Shown: positions 46,009 through 55,762, counted from the stretch's first letter. The stretch is DNA of 64,000 bases from Psychrobacter okhotskensis (GCF_013248965.1 NZ_JABRVQ010000020.1:1-64000); one strand, 5' to 3'. Notes: generated by a model from the letters alone, not told the origin. A program made the numbers and translations.

Positions 46009-46551
46009 ATGAATAAGCGTCACATATCCATCCTACTGCTTGCCATGACGGCACTATTATCAGGCTGTGATCAATCGTCGCAAGACCCGAATGTCATGCT
46101 GTCAGAAGGGCAAAAAGACCCAATCAAACAGCTGGAGATCACCTCAAAAATTGATCATAGTAAACTTGGCTATCAGCAAACCTTTTATGTGCCGATTTAC
46201 TCTGACATTTATACCGATAGAGACAATCGTAAGGTCTTGCTGTCTGCGACTTTGAGTGTGCGTAATACCACCTTAAAAAAATCACTTTATATCAATAAAA
46301 TCGATTACTACGATACCCGTGGGGCTTTCGTAAAATCATATCTGAATAAACCTATCGAGCTACCAGCAATGGGCACGCTCAATTATATTGTCGAAAAAGA
46401 AGAAGACAAAGGCGGCTCTGGAGCTAACTTCATCATTGAAGTCGAAGGTATTGATGAGACCGTCGCCCCAGTCATTGAGGCGGTGATGATAGGCAACTTT
46501 AGCAATAAAGCCTTTGCCTTTACCACGCAAGGCACGCCAGTTATACATTGA
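46009..46551 (+). CDS. DUF3124 lipoprotein
   Basis: The 180-residue product has a lipoprotein signal with lipobox LLSGC (Cys20). The mature part matches DUF3124 in outline: FYVPIYSDIYTDR, then a beta-sandwich-like stretch with LLSATLSVRNTT, KIDYYDTRG and NYIVEKEEDKGGSGANF. The function of the family is unknown. The Asp after the Cys is at +2 (CDQS), which in enterobacteria would keep the lipoprotein in the inner membrane. Standalone, convergent with the YdcF-like gene. Confidence 0.82.
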   Translation: MNKRHISILLLAMTALLSGCDQSSQDPNVMLSEGQKDPIKQLEITSKIDHSKLGYQQTFYVPIYSDIYTDRDNRKVLLSATLSVRNTTLKKSLYINKIDYYDTRGAFVKSYLNKPIELPAMGTLNYIVEKEEDKGGSGANFIIEVEGIDETVAPVIEAVMIGNFSNKAFAFTTQGTPVIH

Positions 46552-46607
46552 TAAATGTTATATTACTAAAAACTTACTTATAAGGGCTGTGAAGTGCTGT
46601 GAGCTTT

Positions 46608-47429
46608 TTAATACTCCCCCAACAGCCAACCACTGGCAAAGGCAAAATATTCTCGAAACCATGCATTATAACGAATGGATAAAGGGGTCGGGCTAGCCAC
46701 CGTAATTGGCTGTTGATAGCCTTGATGCCTTGCAATGGCTGCTGCCCGAATGGTATGAAAATCACTGGTCACGATAGCGATAGGGGCGCTGCTAGAGATA
46801 TCATGTGCTGCTAATAGGGTTTGGCTATTGCGTAAGTTCTCCTCGGTACTGGTGCTTTTGCCCTCTTGTAAGATACGCTCGAATGAGATGTCATGCGCGT
46901 CATTTAGATAAGTCGCCATGATGTTGGCCTCACTACGTGACCGTTGAAAACCAATGCCGCCACTGGTCACCACCAGCGCGTTTGGTTGAGCATTGATAAT
47001 GGGTACGGCGGTATCCAAACGCTTGGCAAGCGTGGGTGTGGGCTTACCAGCCACGGTGCCAGAGCCTAGTATAATAATCGCTGCCACTGCAGGCGCAGGT
47101 TGTTTGCTCTGCTTAATCTGCTGCTGCAGTGACCAAACAAACACCATAAAGCTGATAAGCCATAGGATAAATAAGCCCCATAAGCCATACCATACTCGCT
47201 TAAATAGAGGGTGATGCCTGATGAAACGGCGAATTCGTTCCCAGTAAATGCCATGAATGACAAAAATTACGCCAATAATAAATGGCACTACTGAGCCAAA
47301 GTTAATCTTGCCAATAATCATCAATACAGCGCAGTCTATGGTGATGATGATACCGACAATGAGTAGGAGTATACGGATGAGTAAGGTTTTGGACATAGCT
47401 GAAAACTGCTTGTGTTTAATGAACTGCAA
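46608..47429 (-). CDS. YdcF/ElyC-like DUF218 membrane protein
   Basis: The 273-residue protein has three N-terminal membrane segments, a fourth near residue 90, and a DUF218 domain with AAIIILGSGTVAGKPTPTL, VTSGGIGFQRSRSEA, GKSTSTEENLRNS and IAIVTSDFHTIRAAAIA. DUF218 proteins such as ElyC act in envelope homeostasis; the reaction is not settled. The start is uncertain (TTG 47429 or ATG 47396, neither with a clear ribosome site). Convergent with the DUF3124 gene. Confidence 0.85.
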   Translation of the reverse strand: MQFIKHKQFSAMSKTLLIRILLLIVGIIITIDCAVLMIIGKINFGSVVPFIIGVIFVIHGIYWERIRRFIRHHPLFKRVWYGLWGLFILWLISFMVFVWSLQQQIKQSKQPAPAVAAIIILGSGTVAGKPTPTLAKRLDTAVPIINAQPNALVVTSGGIGFQRSRSEANIMATYLNDAHDISFERILQEGKSTSTEENLRNSQTLLAAHDISSSAPIAIVTSDFHTIRAAAIARHQGYQQPITVASPTPLSIRYNAWFREYFAFASGWLLGEY

Positions 47430-48054
47430 GATAATTATAATACCAACGATATAATCCTTGAGCTAGCTACCGTTAACTTAGATTTTTAGTAAAATATAAT
47501 ATTTTGATTATAAGATATTGACGGATGAGCTGTTTAAGACCCATCAGCGCTCATGGAGATAGGGCATTCATGTCGATGACAGTAGTGGCTGATACTCAAA
47601 AAATAGCAGCTGGGATACTGAGAAAAAACAGCGAGGCGTCCAGTAAAGGCGCGGGCGGGGTTTAGTAAATAAGTTTAAATAGGAATGACTAGAAAAATCA
47701 GGCAAGATAAAGTTAAGCGTTATTGCTTAACACTTAGGAGATGTTTTAAAGAAATTTGGATAGAGTGGAAAACTAGAGGCTTTGATAAAGCAGAATAAGA
47801 TTGGCGGTGAAGGAGGAAGTCTAACTATATTTTCAAGTGATTGATATAAATGTATTTAATATACTGTAGCTAAGTATTAGACCATCAAATAGACCAACAG
47901 GTTTGTAGTATTGGATGTAAGGTAAATAATGGGATTTATCTCATGATTAATCGTAACTAAATATTTCTAAAGCATTATTTAGTTTCAAACATATACTATC
48001 ACTAAAAAGCGTTTTTTGGTTATTAAGGTTTCCTTCCCATTCACTAAAGATCTT
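47430..48054. other. Long intergenic gap at the start of the accessory region
   Basis: This 625-bp gap separates the YdcF-like gene from the exported-protein operon. It holds the possible micro-ORF at 47570-47665 described separately. The rest (47666-48054) is AT-rich with multiple stops in all frames and no terminator hairpin that I can support. It marks the border where core gene content ends. Confidence 0.5.
47570..47665 (+). CDS. Possible micro-ORF (31 aa) or remnant
   Basis: An ATG at 47570 is preceded by GGAGATAGGG at ribosome-site distance and opens a 31-codon frame (starting MSMTVVADTQK, ending SSKGAGGV) closed by TAG. Its end is unusually GC-rich for this region. It is not recognised and could equally be the 5' remnant of a decayed gene. 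Evidence is only the ribosome site and composition. Confidence 0.2.
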   Translation: MSMTVVADTQKIAAGILRKNSEASSKGAGGV

Positions 48055-49029
48055 TTAAAAAGAAATTTCGCCAAATATATCGTCGTAACTGTCATAAGTT
48101 TGACGCTTAATTTCATTACCTTGCTTATCAATAATGACCTGCGTGATTTGGTCACCTTCTAAGTACATAGTGGCCAGACCATTGATAAAATAACCGTCGC
48201 TGACATCTGTGTATAAAGATAAGTCGCCCACATCGGGAGAGGCTGCATTATATTTTGGCTCAATGACTACTCGACCTGCGTGGTCAATAAATCCCCATTT
48301 CAACTTATCGTTATCTCCGACACCTACCGCCGCCAGACCTTCAGAAAAATCCAATGCGGCATCCCATGTAGAGGCAATAACTGGCTGACCTTTAGTGTTT
48401 ATATATCCTACTTTTTGGTCATCTGTCAGACTAAAATTTGCTAGACCTTCCTTAAAGTTGCCAAGCTGTTGGTATCGAAAATCAATGACGGTATCGCCAT
48501 TACTGTCAATGGCACCAAATTTTTCATTTCTTAACACCGTTACCAGTCCATTTGAGAAATCTCCAACATAGCGATAGACATAAGGAATGACGAGCTTGCC
48601 TTGCTTGTCCATAAAGCCCCATTTGTCATCTTTATAAACCGCAACTCGACCTTCACTAAAATTATGCATCTCAGGTACGAAGTCAAAAAAGATAGGATAA
48701 ATAACAGGTATGGCAACCTTACCTTGAATATCGACATAACCAATCGTGTCATAACCGTGCGTCACGTAAGCCATGCCGTCATGGAACTCACCGCAATGAT
48801 CATAGATAGCAGGGGTAATAACATTCCCAGCGCTGTTCTTAAATCCACAAGTGTCGTCATGACCTTCTATTGAGCTATGATATTCAACGGGCAAGTCGGG
48901 ACTGACACCACGCGTGCTATCACTCGAAGATGAGGGCATAACGCTTGTTCCCCATGAATCCGTCGCTACGTCGGCTGCTGTACAGCCGATTAAGAAAGCT
49001 AGTAATGTACATAATCCTAGAGCTTTCAT
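48055..49029 (-). CDS. WG-repeat lipoprotein
   Basis: The 324-residue product starts with a lipoprotein signal ending LIGC (Cys at about 17). The mature part is a series of WG-type beta repeats: units with a pattern like GYVDIQGKVAIPVIY, WGFMDKQGKLVIPYVY, FGAIDSNGDTVIDFRY, VGYINTKGQPVIAS and WGFIDHAGRVVIEPKY, roughly every 45 residues. WG repeats probably mediate protein or ligand contacts at the cell surface; the function is unknown. The ATG at 49029 has AAGGA at good spacing, so the TTG at 49044 is not used. Last gene of the exported-protein operon. Confidence 0.88.
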   Translation of the reverse strand: MKALGLCTLLAFLIGCTAADVATDSWGTSVMPSSSSDSTRGVSPDLPVEYHSSIEGHDDTCGFKNSAGNVITPAIYDHCGEFHDGMAYVTHGYDTIGYVDIQGKVAIPVIYPIFFDFVPEMHNFSEGRVAVYKDDKWGFMDKQGKLVIPYVYRYVGDFSNGLVTVLRNEKFGAIDSNGDTVIDFRYQQLGNFKEGLANFSLTDDQKVGYINTKGQPVIASTWDAALDFSEGLAAVGVGDNDKLKWGFIDHAGRVVIEPKYNAASPDVGDLSLYTDVSDGYFINGLATMYLEGDQITQVIIDKQGNEIKRQTYDSYDDIFGEISF

Positions 49030-49053
49030 ATGAGTCCTTTTCAATAGGTCTTC

Positions 49054-49722
49054 TTATGAAAAGTTGATAGTCGCCAACTGCACTTGTATCGGCGGTGGGA
49101 CCGTAATTTTCATATCCACGATAGCACCACTGCGCGTAACCTGATAGCACTCATCCGCAGCAACGTCCTCTGGTGATGAGGGCTCCGTAAGAGTGGTGTG
49201 CAGGCACAACCAAGCAGTATTGTCAGTGGCTTGCTTAAGCGACCAGGTTTGAATGGCTGTCTGTGTTAGGTCATTATCATATTCTGTTGGCATCACACTT
49301 TTCGCAAATTCACCCGAGTCACCGATAGCGGCTGTTGTAGGTAAGGCACTGAACGTTATGTCAATGTCTAGCGCTTCTTGATCAGGTGAGCCATGACTGG
49401 TCAGCGGATCTAAGCTGTAGTAGCGTGTGAGTGTTGCAGAAGTTAGAGGCTTGCTGTTGAGGGTCATTACGTTATCGTTCACCACAGTGAACGCTGTCTT
49501 ATTATCGACCTTAACTTGGCCTTTTCGAGTTTGGGTGGTCGTTATTTTTGAGATCATACCTTCATTAGACAGTGCTATTATTTTAACGAAATTGCCAGTA
49601 ATTAACTGAGATAATGGCGCAGAGATAGGATATTGCACGCTATCATTGAGTGGTTTTGTATGACCTTGTATAGTCGTGCCAGCAAGCAAAACAACCGCAC
49701 AGCATAGTCTTAAGATTCTCAT
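49054..49722 (-). CDS. Exported protein, third paralogue of the lipoprotein family
   Basis: The 222-residue product has a Sec signal (RILRLCCAVVLLAGTTIQG) but no lipobox in the expected position, so it is probably periplasmic. It is a divergent paralogue of the next two genes: the shared signature here is WSLKQATDNTAWLC, with IGDSGEF before it and a Cys in DECYQV after it, so two Cys are conserved. The ATG at 49722 has AAGGA seven bases before it. The family is not recognised. It lies 24 bp from its neighbours on both sides. Confidence 0.75.
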   Translation of the reverse strand: MRILRLCCAVVLLAGTTIQGHTKPLNDSVQYPISAPLSQLITGNFVKIIALSNEGMISKITTTQTRKGQVKVDNKTAFTVVNDNVMTLNSKPLTSATLTRYYSLDPLTSHGSPDQEALDIDITFSALPTTAAIGDSGEFAKSVMPTEYDNDLTQTAIQTWSLKQATDNTAWLCLHTTLTEPSSPEDVAADECYQVTRSGAIVDMKITVPPPIQVQLATINFS

Positions 49723-49745
49723 ATATTCATCCTTATTTATACCTA

Positions 49746-50444
49746 TCACAGACTGTTATAAATTATTCTCTTAACACCGTCTTCTAATGGGCTTGAATCT
49801 ACTACTTTAGTACTTAATAAATCACCTTTAGCGTTGATGTTATAGCATTCAGACATAGTGCCATTGGCGTCATTCAATAGCAGATTTTCTGAAGCGTTTA
49901 TACAAAACCAAGCGGTATCATTAGTAGCGCGTTTCAGCGACCAACTCTGAGTATATTTGCTGATTAACTTATCTTGACTGCTGTCGCTATAGACACTCTC
50001 AGTGATAAACTCGCTTGAGTCGCCTATAGTTGCCATTTTGGGCATATCAGAGGTTTGATTAGCTACCGAGTACTCCCCTAGATTGTTGGTAAAGCCATAG
50101 AACTTTGCAGGGTTTAGGGTATAGTAATTGATTGATATTAGCTGCTGATCGATGATGCCATCTGATTTTATGGTATAAGCAGTTTCGGCACCTTGTGCCT
50201 GCTGGTTGTTGAATGTCATTTTCCCTTTGGGAACGACTTTTATCTCAAGCACTGTGTTTTGATTGTCATTGGCTTGTATCAGGGTATCAGTACGCGCTTT
50301 GGTATAGATATTGAGTAGGGCGGTCTCTACAGGATATTGCGTGACTATTTGGTTTGATTTATTTGGGGTTATCACATCGTTATTCATAGTAGTACAAGCA
50401 CTTAGGCCTAGAGCTACCACTGCTATTAATGCTAATACTTTCAT
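49746..50444 (-). CDS. Lipoprotein, second paralogue
   Basis: The 232-residue product has a lipoprotein signal with lipobox LSAC (Cys17, CTTMNN). The mature part shares with its two neighbours YPVETALLNIYTKA, IGDSSEF, WSLKRATNDTAWFC and a SECYNI stretch near the end; the two Cys could pair. The +2 residue is Thr, which usually directs to the outer membrane. The family is not recognised. Same strand as its paralogues, 108 bp downstream of the first. Confidence 0.78.
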   Translation of the reverse strand: MKVLALIAVVALGLSACTTMNNDVITPNKSNQIVTQYPVETALLNIYTKARTDTLIQANDNQNTVLEIKVVPKGKMTFNNQQAQGAETAYTIKSDGIIDQQLISINYYTLNPAKFYGFTNNLGEYSVANQTSDMPKMATIGDSSEFITESVYSDSSQDKLISKYTQSWSLKRATNDTAWFCINASENLLLNDANGTMSECYNINAKGDLLSTKVVDSSPLEDGVKRIIYNSL

Positions 50445-50552
50445 AAATTAACTCGCTAATAAGTTATAGGTTTTTATAATATTTATTTAGCTATGACGTA
50501 TTTTTTTAATGCAAATACATTGTAGCTTGGTTAGTAGTAGAACCTTTTATCT

Positions 50553-51254
50553 TCATAATCTACTTATTACTTCTATAGTTTTAACACCAACTTCTGTTTT
50601 ATAAGTTTCTATTATTTTACTATCTAAAATATCGCCATGTTCGTCAATTTCAAAACATTGAATTTTCTTTTTCTTAAAAGCTAAATTACCGTGTGCCAGT
50701 TCTTCTATACAAAACCATGCTGTATTCTGACTGGCTTTTGATAATGACCACTTTTCTGTATAAGATCTTATTTGGTTGCTTTTGCTACTATCTGAATACA
50801 CTATTGCAGCTACAGACTTACCAGAGCTACCTACACTCGCTACTCTAGGGAGGATAGCGCTTTGTGTAGCTACGCTATATTCTCCTGAGCTACTCGTATA
50901 GCCTTTAAATAGGAAAGGATTGAGAGTAAAGTAACTCATTCTGACATTTCTAGTTATCACTTCGTTATCTATGCTAGTACTAGAGATTGATTGTACGCTT
51001 TGAACCTGTTGATTTTCAAAATTAGACGCTGCTTTGGGTATTATTTTATAGTCAAATTCTAAAGATTTTTTATCAGGAAGCAGGCTGTATAGCGAGTCGC
51101 TATATTCTTTGGTAAAAATATTTATCACAGCCGTCTCAACGGGGAACTGAGTTACATCTGAGTCGGGATTATTGATGGTCGAGCTACTTTTTATACCCGT
51201 TGTACAAGCGCTTAGAGCTAGGCTAGCTAGTAGACAGAATGCAATTGTTTTCAT
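50553..51254 (-). CDS. Lipoprotein, first paralogue
   Basis: The 233-residue product has lipobox LSAC (Cys17, CTTGIK). It shares FPVETAVINIFTKE, GEYSVATQ, VGSSGKS, WSLSKASQNTAWFC and a final CFEIDEHGD with the other two. It is somewhat more AT-rich than the others. The gene starts 15 bp after the Sel1-repeat gene and so belongs to the same transcript. The family is not recognised. Confidence 0.78.
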   Translation of the reverse strand: MKTIAFCLLASLALSACTTGIKSSSTINNPDSDVTQFPVETAVINIFTKEYSDSLYSLLPDKKSLEFDYKIIPKAASNFENQQVQSVQSISSTSIDNEVITRNVRMSYFTLNPFLFKGYTSSSGEYSVATQSAILPRVASVGSSGKSVAAIVYSDSSKSNQIRSYTEKWSLSKASQNTAWFCIEELAHGNLAFKKKKIQCFEIDEHGDILDSKIIETYKTEVGVKTIEVISRL

Positions 51255-51268
51255 ATGGTTTATTTCTA

Positions 51269-52372
51269 TTATTGGGTTAATTCTAGATATTGCTTACAGC
51301 TGTAGCGATTGCCATTTTGACAGGCTTTACCGTACCATTTGATTGCTTCATCATCACTTTGAGCGACACCATCACCATTGAGGTATAACGACGCAAGCAT
51401 TGCTTGAATTGAGTGGTCGTCCTTACCGCTCTCTACTATCTTGTTCAACCACTTAAAAGCTTGCGTATAATCCTGTTCGACATCGTTACCATGGTAGTAC
51501 ATCCATGCTAGACCTGTTTGTGCCAAGATATTTCTTTGATTTGCTGCTTTTGTATACCATTTTAGGGCTTCTTCATGATTTTTTTGTACGCCTTCACCTC
51601 TAGAGTACATTCTTCCCAGTTCCAGTTGAGCAGTATCATGACCTTGTTCAGCAGCTTTTTGATACCAGTATACCGACTGGTGATAATTCCTTTCAGTACC
51701 ATAGCCATCATAGTACATAAAGCCTAGTGCATAGTAAGAGCGAACAGCATATTCACTATTTTGACTCTCTGTATTCGCCAGTTGTTTAAACAGTTCAAGC
51801 GCTTTTTTCTGGCTTTCGTCATCGCCATAATGATTTTGATAGTCATACGCCAGATGGAACAAAGCAGGGGCATAACCTTGTGCTGCTGCTTTTGTAAGCC
51901 AATATTTTGATTTTTTTAGATCTTTAGGCACTTCATTACCGTAAGCGTATATTAGCCCTAAGCCAAACTGTGCTTCGGCCACATCCTCTTTAATCGATTT
52001 TTGATACCACTTAAAGGCTTCGGAGTAATCTAGCTTGACATATATACCATCATGATAAATACCGCCAACCTTCGCTTGGGCAACAGTATTACCTTGGTTA
52101 GCTGCTTTTAAATACCAACTTAAAGCTTTTTTAGCATTTTTATCTACGTCTTTACCTTCATAATAGAAGTCGATAGGTTCATTATTAAAAATACGATAGT
52201 CTGGTTTTACGAGCGTCTGATAGTGCTTAGCAAGCTCAAGCTGAGACTGAACATCGCCTGATTCAGCTAATGCTTTAATAGACTCAAAATTTGCCGCTAA
52301 TACTGACCAGCTGATACTCAGTGCTAGTATTGCTATTGCCATTTTTTGGATAAAATGTCGTATTAAAACCAT
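51269..52372 (-). CDS. Exported Sel1-repeat protein
   Basis: The 367-residue product has an N-terminal hydrophobic signal (MAIAILALSISWSVLA, cleavage after VLAA) and about eight Sel1/TPR-like repeats of 36 residues: AKKALSWYLKAANQGN, YSEAFKWYQKSI, LKKSKYWLTKAAAQGY, YHQSVYWYQKAAEQGH, HEEALKWYTKAANQRN and YTQAFKWLNKIVESGK are seen. Sel1 repeats form a solenoid that binds partner proteins. The ATG at 52372 has GAGG six bases upstream; the frame is open nine codons further to a TTG. First gene of the operon and divergent from hsdM. Confidence 0.88.
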   Translation of the reverse strand: MVLIRHFIQKMAIAILALSISWSVLAANFESIKALAESGDVQSQLELAKHYQTLVKPDYRIFNNEPIDFYYEGKDVDKNAKKALSWYLKAANQGNTVAQAKVGGIYHDGIYVKLDYSEAFKWYQKSIKEDVAEAQFGLGLIYAYGNEVPKDLKKSKYWLTKAAAQGYAPALFHLAYDYQNHYGDDESQKKALELFKQLANTESQNSEYAVRSYYALGFMYYDGYGTERNYHQSVYWYQKAAEQGHDTAQLELGRMYSRGEGVQKNHEEALKWYTKAANQRNILAQTGLAWMYYHGNDVEQDYTQAFKWLNKIVESGKDDHSIQAMLASLYLNGDGVAQSDDEAIKWYGKACQNGNRYSCKQYLELTQ

Positions 52373-52525
52373 GCTTTGCCTCAAAGTGAAAATAAACAAA
52401 TGTTACACGAATTTGAAATAATCTCATAGTTAAATACCCATCAGTTTAAGATATCCATATCAGACCCTGCTATTATTACCTCACTATAAAAATCCATAAC
52501 ATTCCCAAGTATTTAGGAATCATAA

Positions 52526-54061
52526 ATGTCGACCAGTACCACTCATAATAATACCAGCCAAATCAATCAAGACGATATCAACAAAGCCGTATGGAACGCC
52601 TGTGACACCTTCCGTGGCGTCATCAGCGCTGATACCTATAAAGACTTTATTTTGACCATGCTGTTTCTCAAGTATCTATCCGACGTCTATCGTGATGAGT
52701 ACAACAAGCTGGTTGAGCAGTTTGGTGACAATCCAGAACTGATCCATGCCATGATGTCCAAGCAGCGTTTTGTCTTACCTGAGGGCGCAAGCTTTTGGGA
52801 TCTATACGAGCAGCGTCATCAGCCAGGCAACGGTCAACGTATCGATGAAGCGCTTCATGCGATTGAGGAGGCTAACGGTACTAAGCTCAAAAACGTCTTC
52901 CAAGACATTAGCTTTAACACTGATAAACTCGGTCAAGAAAAGCAAAAGAACGAATTACTGCGGCATTTATTAGAAGACTTTGGCAAAGATATTCTTAACC
53001 TAAGCGTTGAGCGCGTTGGCAGTTTAGACGTGATTGGTAATGCCTACGAGTTTTTAATCAAGCATTTTGCCGCCAGTAGTGGGGCGACGGCGGGTGAGTT
53101 CTATACGCCGCCCGAAGTATCCAATTTGCTAGCGACTATCCTTGAGCCTGTCGAAGGTGATGAAATCTGTGATCCGGCGTGTGGTTCAGGGTCGCTACTC
53201 ATCAAGTGCGGGGCGATGGTACGCAAAAACTCAAATTCTAAGAAGTATGCGCTATACGGTCAAGAAGCCATTGGCTCGACATGGGCATTGGCAAAGATGA
53301 ATATGTTCCTACACGGTGAGGACAACCACCGTATCGAGTGGGGCGATACCATTCGTAATCCGCTGCTACTCGATAAAGACGGTCACTTATTACAGTTCGA
53401 TGTGGTGACCGCCAACCCGCCGTTTTCATTGGATAAATGGGGTCATGAAGATGCCAGCAGCGATCCCTATGGTCGCTTTCATCGCGGTGTACCGCCCAAG
53501 ACCAAGGGCGACTATGCCTTTATCAGTCATATGATCGAAACGCTCAAACCTGCGACTGGGCGTATGGGCGTGGTCGTACCGCATGGCGTGCTGTTCCGTG
53601 CATCCAGTGAAGGCAAAATCCGTCAGCAACTCATCGAAGAGAACCTGCTCGATACGGTGATTGGCTTACCAGAAAAGCTGTTCTTTGGCACGGGTATTCC
53701 AGCGGCGATTTTGCTGTTTAAAAAGAACAAAACTGATGACAATGTACTGTTCATCGATGCCAGCAATGAGTTCAAGTCAGGTAAAAATCAAAACCAACTC
53801 ACTGAGGATAATATTGCTAAAATTATTGAGACGTATAAGTCACGAGAAAGTGTCGATAAATACGCGTATCTAGCGAGCTTTGATGAGATTAAAGAAAACG
53901 ACTTTAACCTAAACATTCCACGCTATGTCGATACGTTTGAGGAAGAGGCGGAGATTGATTTGGACGCGGTACGTGCTGAGCGTCTTGAATTAAAGACTGA
54001 ATTGGATAAGTTAGAGACTGAGATGGCAGGGTTTTTAAAGGAGTTAGGTTATGGTGCCTAA
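52526..54061 (+). CDS. hsdM: Type I restriction-modification, methyltransferase subunit HsdM
   Basis: The 511-residue subunit methylates adenine (N6) in the target. An N-terminal helical domain (VWNACDTFRGVI) leads into the SAM site DPACGSGSLLIK (Asp216) and the catalytic NPPF (Asn297), preceded by FYTPPEVSNLL. A C-terminal coiled segment (LDAVRAERLELKTELDKLE) should contact HsdS. AGGA lies seven bases before the ATG. It overlaps hsdS by 11 bp. Without a working HsdS it has no sequence specificity, which matters because hsdS is interrupted here. Confidence 0.96.
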   Translation: MSTSTTHNNTSQINQDDINKAVWNACDTFRGVISADTYKDFILTMLFLKYLSDVYRDEYNKLVEQFGDNPELIHAMMSKQRFVLPEGASFWDLYEQRHQPGNGQRIDEALHAIEEANGTKLKNVFQDISFNTDKLGQEKQKNELLRHLLEDFGKDILNLSVERVGSLDVIGNAYEFLIKHFAASSGATAGEFYTPPEVSNLLATILEPVEGDEICDPACGSGSLLIKCGAMVRKNSNSKKYALYGQEAIGSTWALAKMNMFLHGEDNHRIEWGDTIRNPLLLDKDGHLLQFDVVTANPPFSLDKWGHEDASSDPYGRFHRGVPPKTKGDYAFISHMIETLKPATGRMGVVVPHGVLFRASSEGKIRQQLIEENLLDTVIGLPEKLFFGTGIPAAILLFKKNKTDDNVLFIDASNEFKSGKNQNQLTEDNIAKIIETYKSRESVDKYAYLASFDEIKENDFNLNIPRYVDTFEEEAEIDLDAVRAERLELKTELDKLETEMAGFLKELGYGA

Positions 54062-54452
54062 GGGATGGGAGGTTAAAAAGTTAGAAGATGTAGTCTCTAA
54101 GACTAGAAAAATAACATACGGAATAGTTGTGCCAGGTCCTTATGAACCTAATGGAAATTTGATGATTCGGGCGAAAGATTATTCTTTTGGATGGCAACCT
54201 ATAGAGAGCATTTATCGTGTTTCTGACCAAATGCATCAGTCTTATAAAAGATCTAAAGTTCGAAAAGGAGATGTACTACTAACTATAGTTGGTAGTATTG
54301 GAAATACAGCTATAGTGCCTGAAGATTTAGAAGGTGCGAATATAACGCAACAGACAGCTAGACTCTCTTTTGATGAACACGATGCTAATTTTTTCTACTC
54401 GGTAATGAGTTCAGGAATTGGTAAAAAAGAAATTTATCGCTATGCGAAATCT

Positions 54453-54460
54453 GGCGTACA
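54453..54460 (+). repeat. Left 8-bp target site duplication
   Basis: The sequence ggcgtaca directly abuts the left end of the IS element and is repeated exactly at its right end. Eight base pairs is the usual length for IS256 family insertions. Confidence 0.93.
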
Positions 54461-55762
54461 GAGACCATCCCGAATTCTGTGTAACTGCCATTTAGATTAA
54501 ATGCTTACTGATACGATCATCAAACATAATCATAAAGCGATTAAGAGCAGACGTCCAGTTACGGATTGGCATCGACCATTTTTTGGATGCTTGCTGGGTG
54601 GCTAAGTACACCACTTTAAATGCAGCTTGATCAGATGGGAACACCTTACGTTTATTCACCGCTGTCCGAATCACGCTGTTTAAAGACTCAATAGCATTGG
54701 TGGTATAGATGGCTTTTCTGATGTCTTTCGGATACTCAAAGAACACCGTTAAGCCCTCCCAGTTATTACGCCAAGACTTGATGACATGTGGGTACTTATC
54801 GCCCCACACCTCATCAAAGTGCTCAAGATTAGCCTCTGCCATCTCGAGGGTATCAGCGCCATAGATGGCCTTTAAATCAGCCGCTACGGCCTTTTTATCC
54901 GTCCAAGGTACGAACTTCATCGAATAGCGCACCATATGCACGATACACAGCTGAACCTGAGCGTTAGGGTAGACCGTATTAATGGCATCAGGGAAGCCTT
55001 TTAGGCCGTCTACACAGGCAATAAGAATATCTTGAACCCCGCGATTTTGTAGTTCAGTGAGTACACCCAGCCAGAACTTAGCGCCCTCATTCTCTGATAG
55101 CCACATACCAAGCAGCTCTTTCTTACCGTTAAGAGCAACACCTAGTGCCAGGTAGATAGCCTTGTTGATGATTTGTTTGTCTTGGCGCACCTTGACGACG
55201 ATGCAGTCCAAATAGACGATAGGATAGACGCTGCTCAGTGGTCGGTTCTGCCAAGCGGTGATGTCGTCTAAGATATTATCGGTGACTCTTGAAACCAATG
55301 TACTTGAGATATCTACATCGTAGAGCTCTTTGATGCTCTCTACAATCTCGGTGGTGGTTTGACCTTTGGCGTAAAGGAATATGATCTTGTCATCAAGGCC
55401 TGAGATACGACTTTGATGCTTACGCACTAACGCAGGTTCAAAGTCACCATTACGGTCTCTTGGGGTGGAGATTTCAAGTTCGCCTGTGTCACTGCGAACT
55501 GTCTTTTTAGTGTGCCCATTGCGTTTATTTGGCTTGTCTGCCTTTTCATGCTTGGGGTAGCCGAGATGGTCTTCCATCTCAGCTTCAAGGGCAGTGTCGA
55601 TAAAAGATTGCATGAGCTGCTTCTGGAAGTCTTTGATATCATCAAAGCTTTTCATGCTACCAGCCATTTGCTCAGCCAGTTTTTTAATGTCAGATTGAGT
55701 AGTCATTGCTTATTCTCCTGTTATTGGATTATAAGCAGTTACACACTTTTTAGGAAACTCCC
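54461..55762 (-). mobile_element. Complete IS256-family insertion sequence, 1302 bp
   Basis: The element begins gagaccatcccgaattctgt and ends, read inward on the other strand, gggagtttcctaaaaagtgt; the terminal inverted repeats agree at 20 of 29 positions with an exact inner block gtgtaactgc. It is flanked by perfect 8-bp duplications and carries one intact transposase on the minus strand, opposite to hsdS. Everything needed for mobility is present. Confidence 0.95.
54492..55706 (-). CDS. IS256-family transposase
   Basis: The 404-residue DDE transposase of the Transposase_mut/IS256 group shows an N-terminal DNA-binding part with EDHLGYPKHEK and RNGHTKKTV, then the acid residues in VYLDCIVVK and ACVDGLKGFPDAI, the CIVHMVR stretch, and the Glu in IYTTNAIESLNSVIR. 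Length is normal for the family. The start ATG has AGGAG a few bases upstream in the IS end. No frameshift is present. Confidence 0.95.
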   Translation of the reverse strand: MTTQSDIKKLAEQMAGSMKSFDDIKDFQKQLMQSFIDTALEAEMEDHLGYPKHEKADKPNKRNGHTKKTVRSDTGELEISTPRDRNGDFEPALVRKHQSRISGLDDKIIFLYAKGQTTTEIVESIKELYDVDISSTLVSRVTDNILDDITAWQNRPLSSVYPIVYLDCIVVKVRQDKQIINKAIYLALGVALNGKKELLGMWLSENEGAKFWLGVLTELQNRGVQDILIACVDGLKGFPDAINTVYPNAQVQLCIVHMVRYSMKFVPWTDKKAVAADLKAIYGADTLEMAEANLEHFDEVWGDKYPHVIKSWRNNWEGLTVFFEYPKDIRKAIYTTNAIESLNSVIRTAVNKRKVFPSDQAAFKVVYLATQQASKKWSMPIRNWTSALNRFMIMFDDRISKHLI

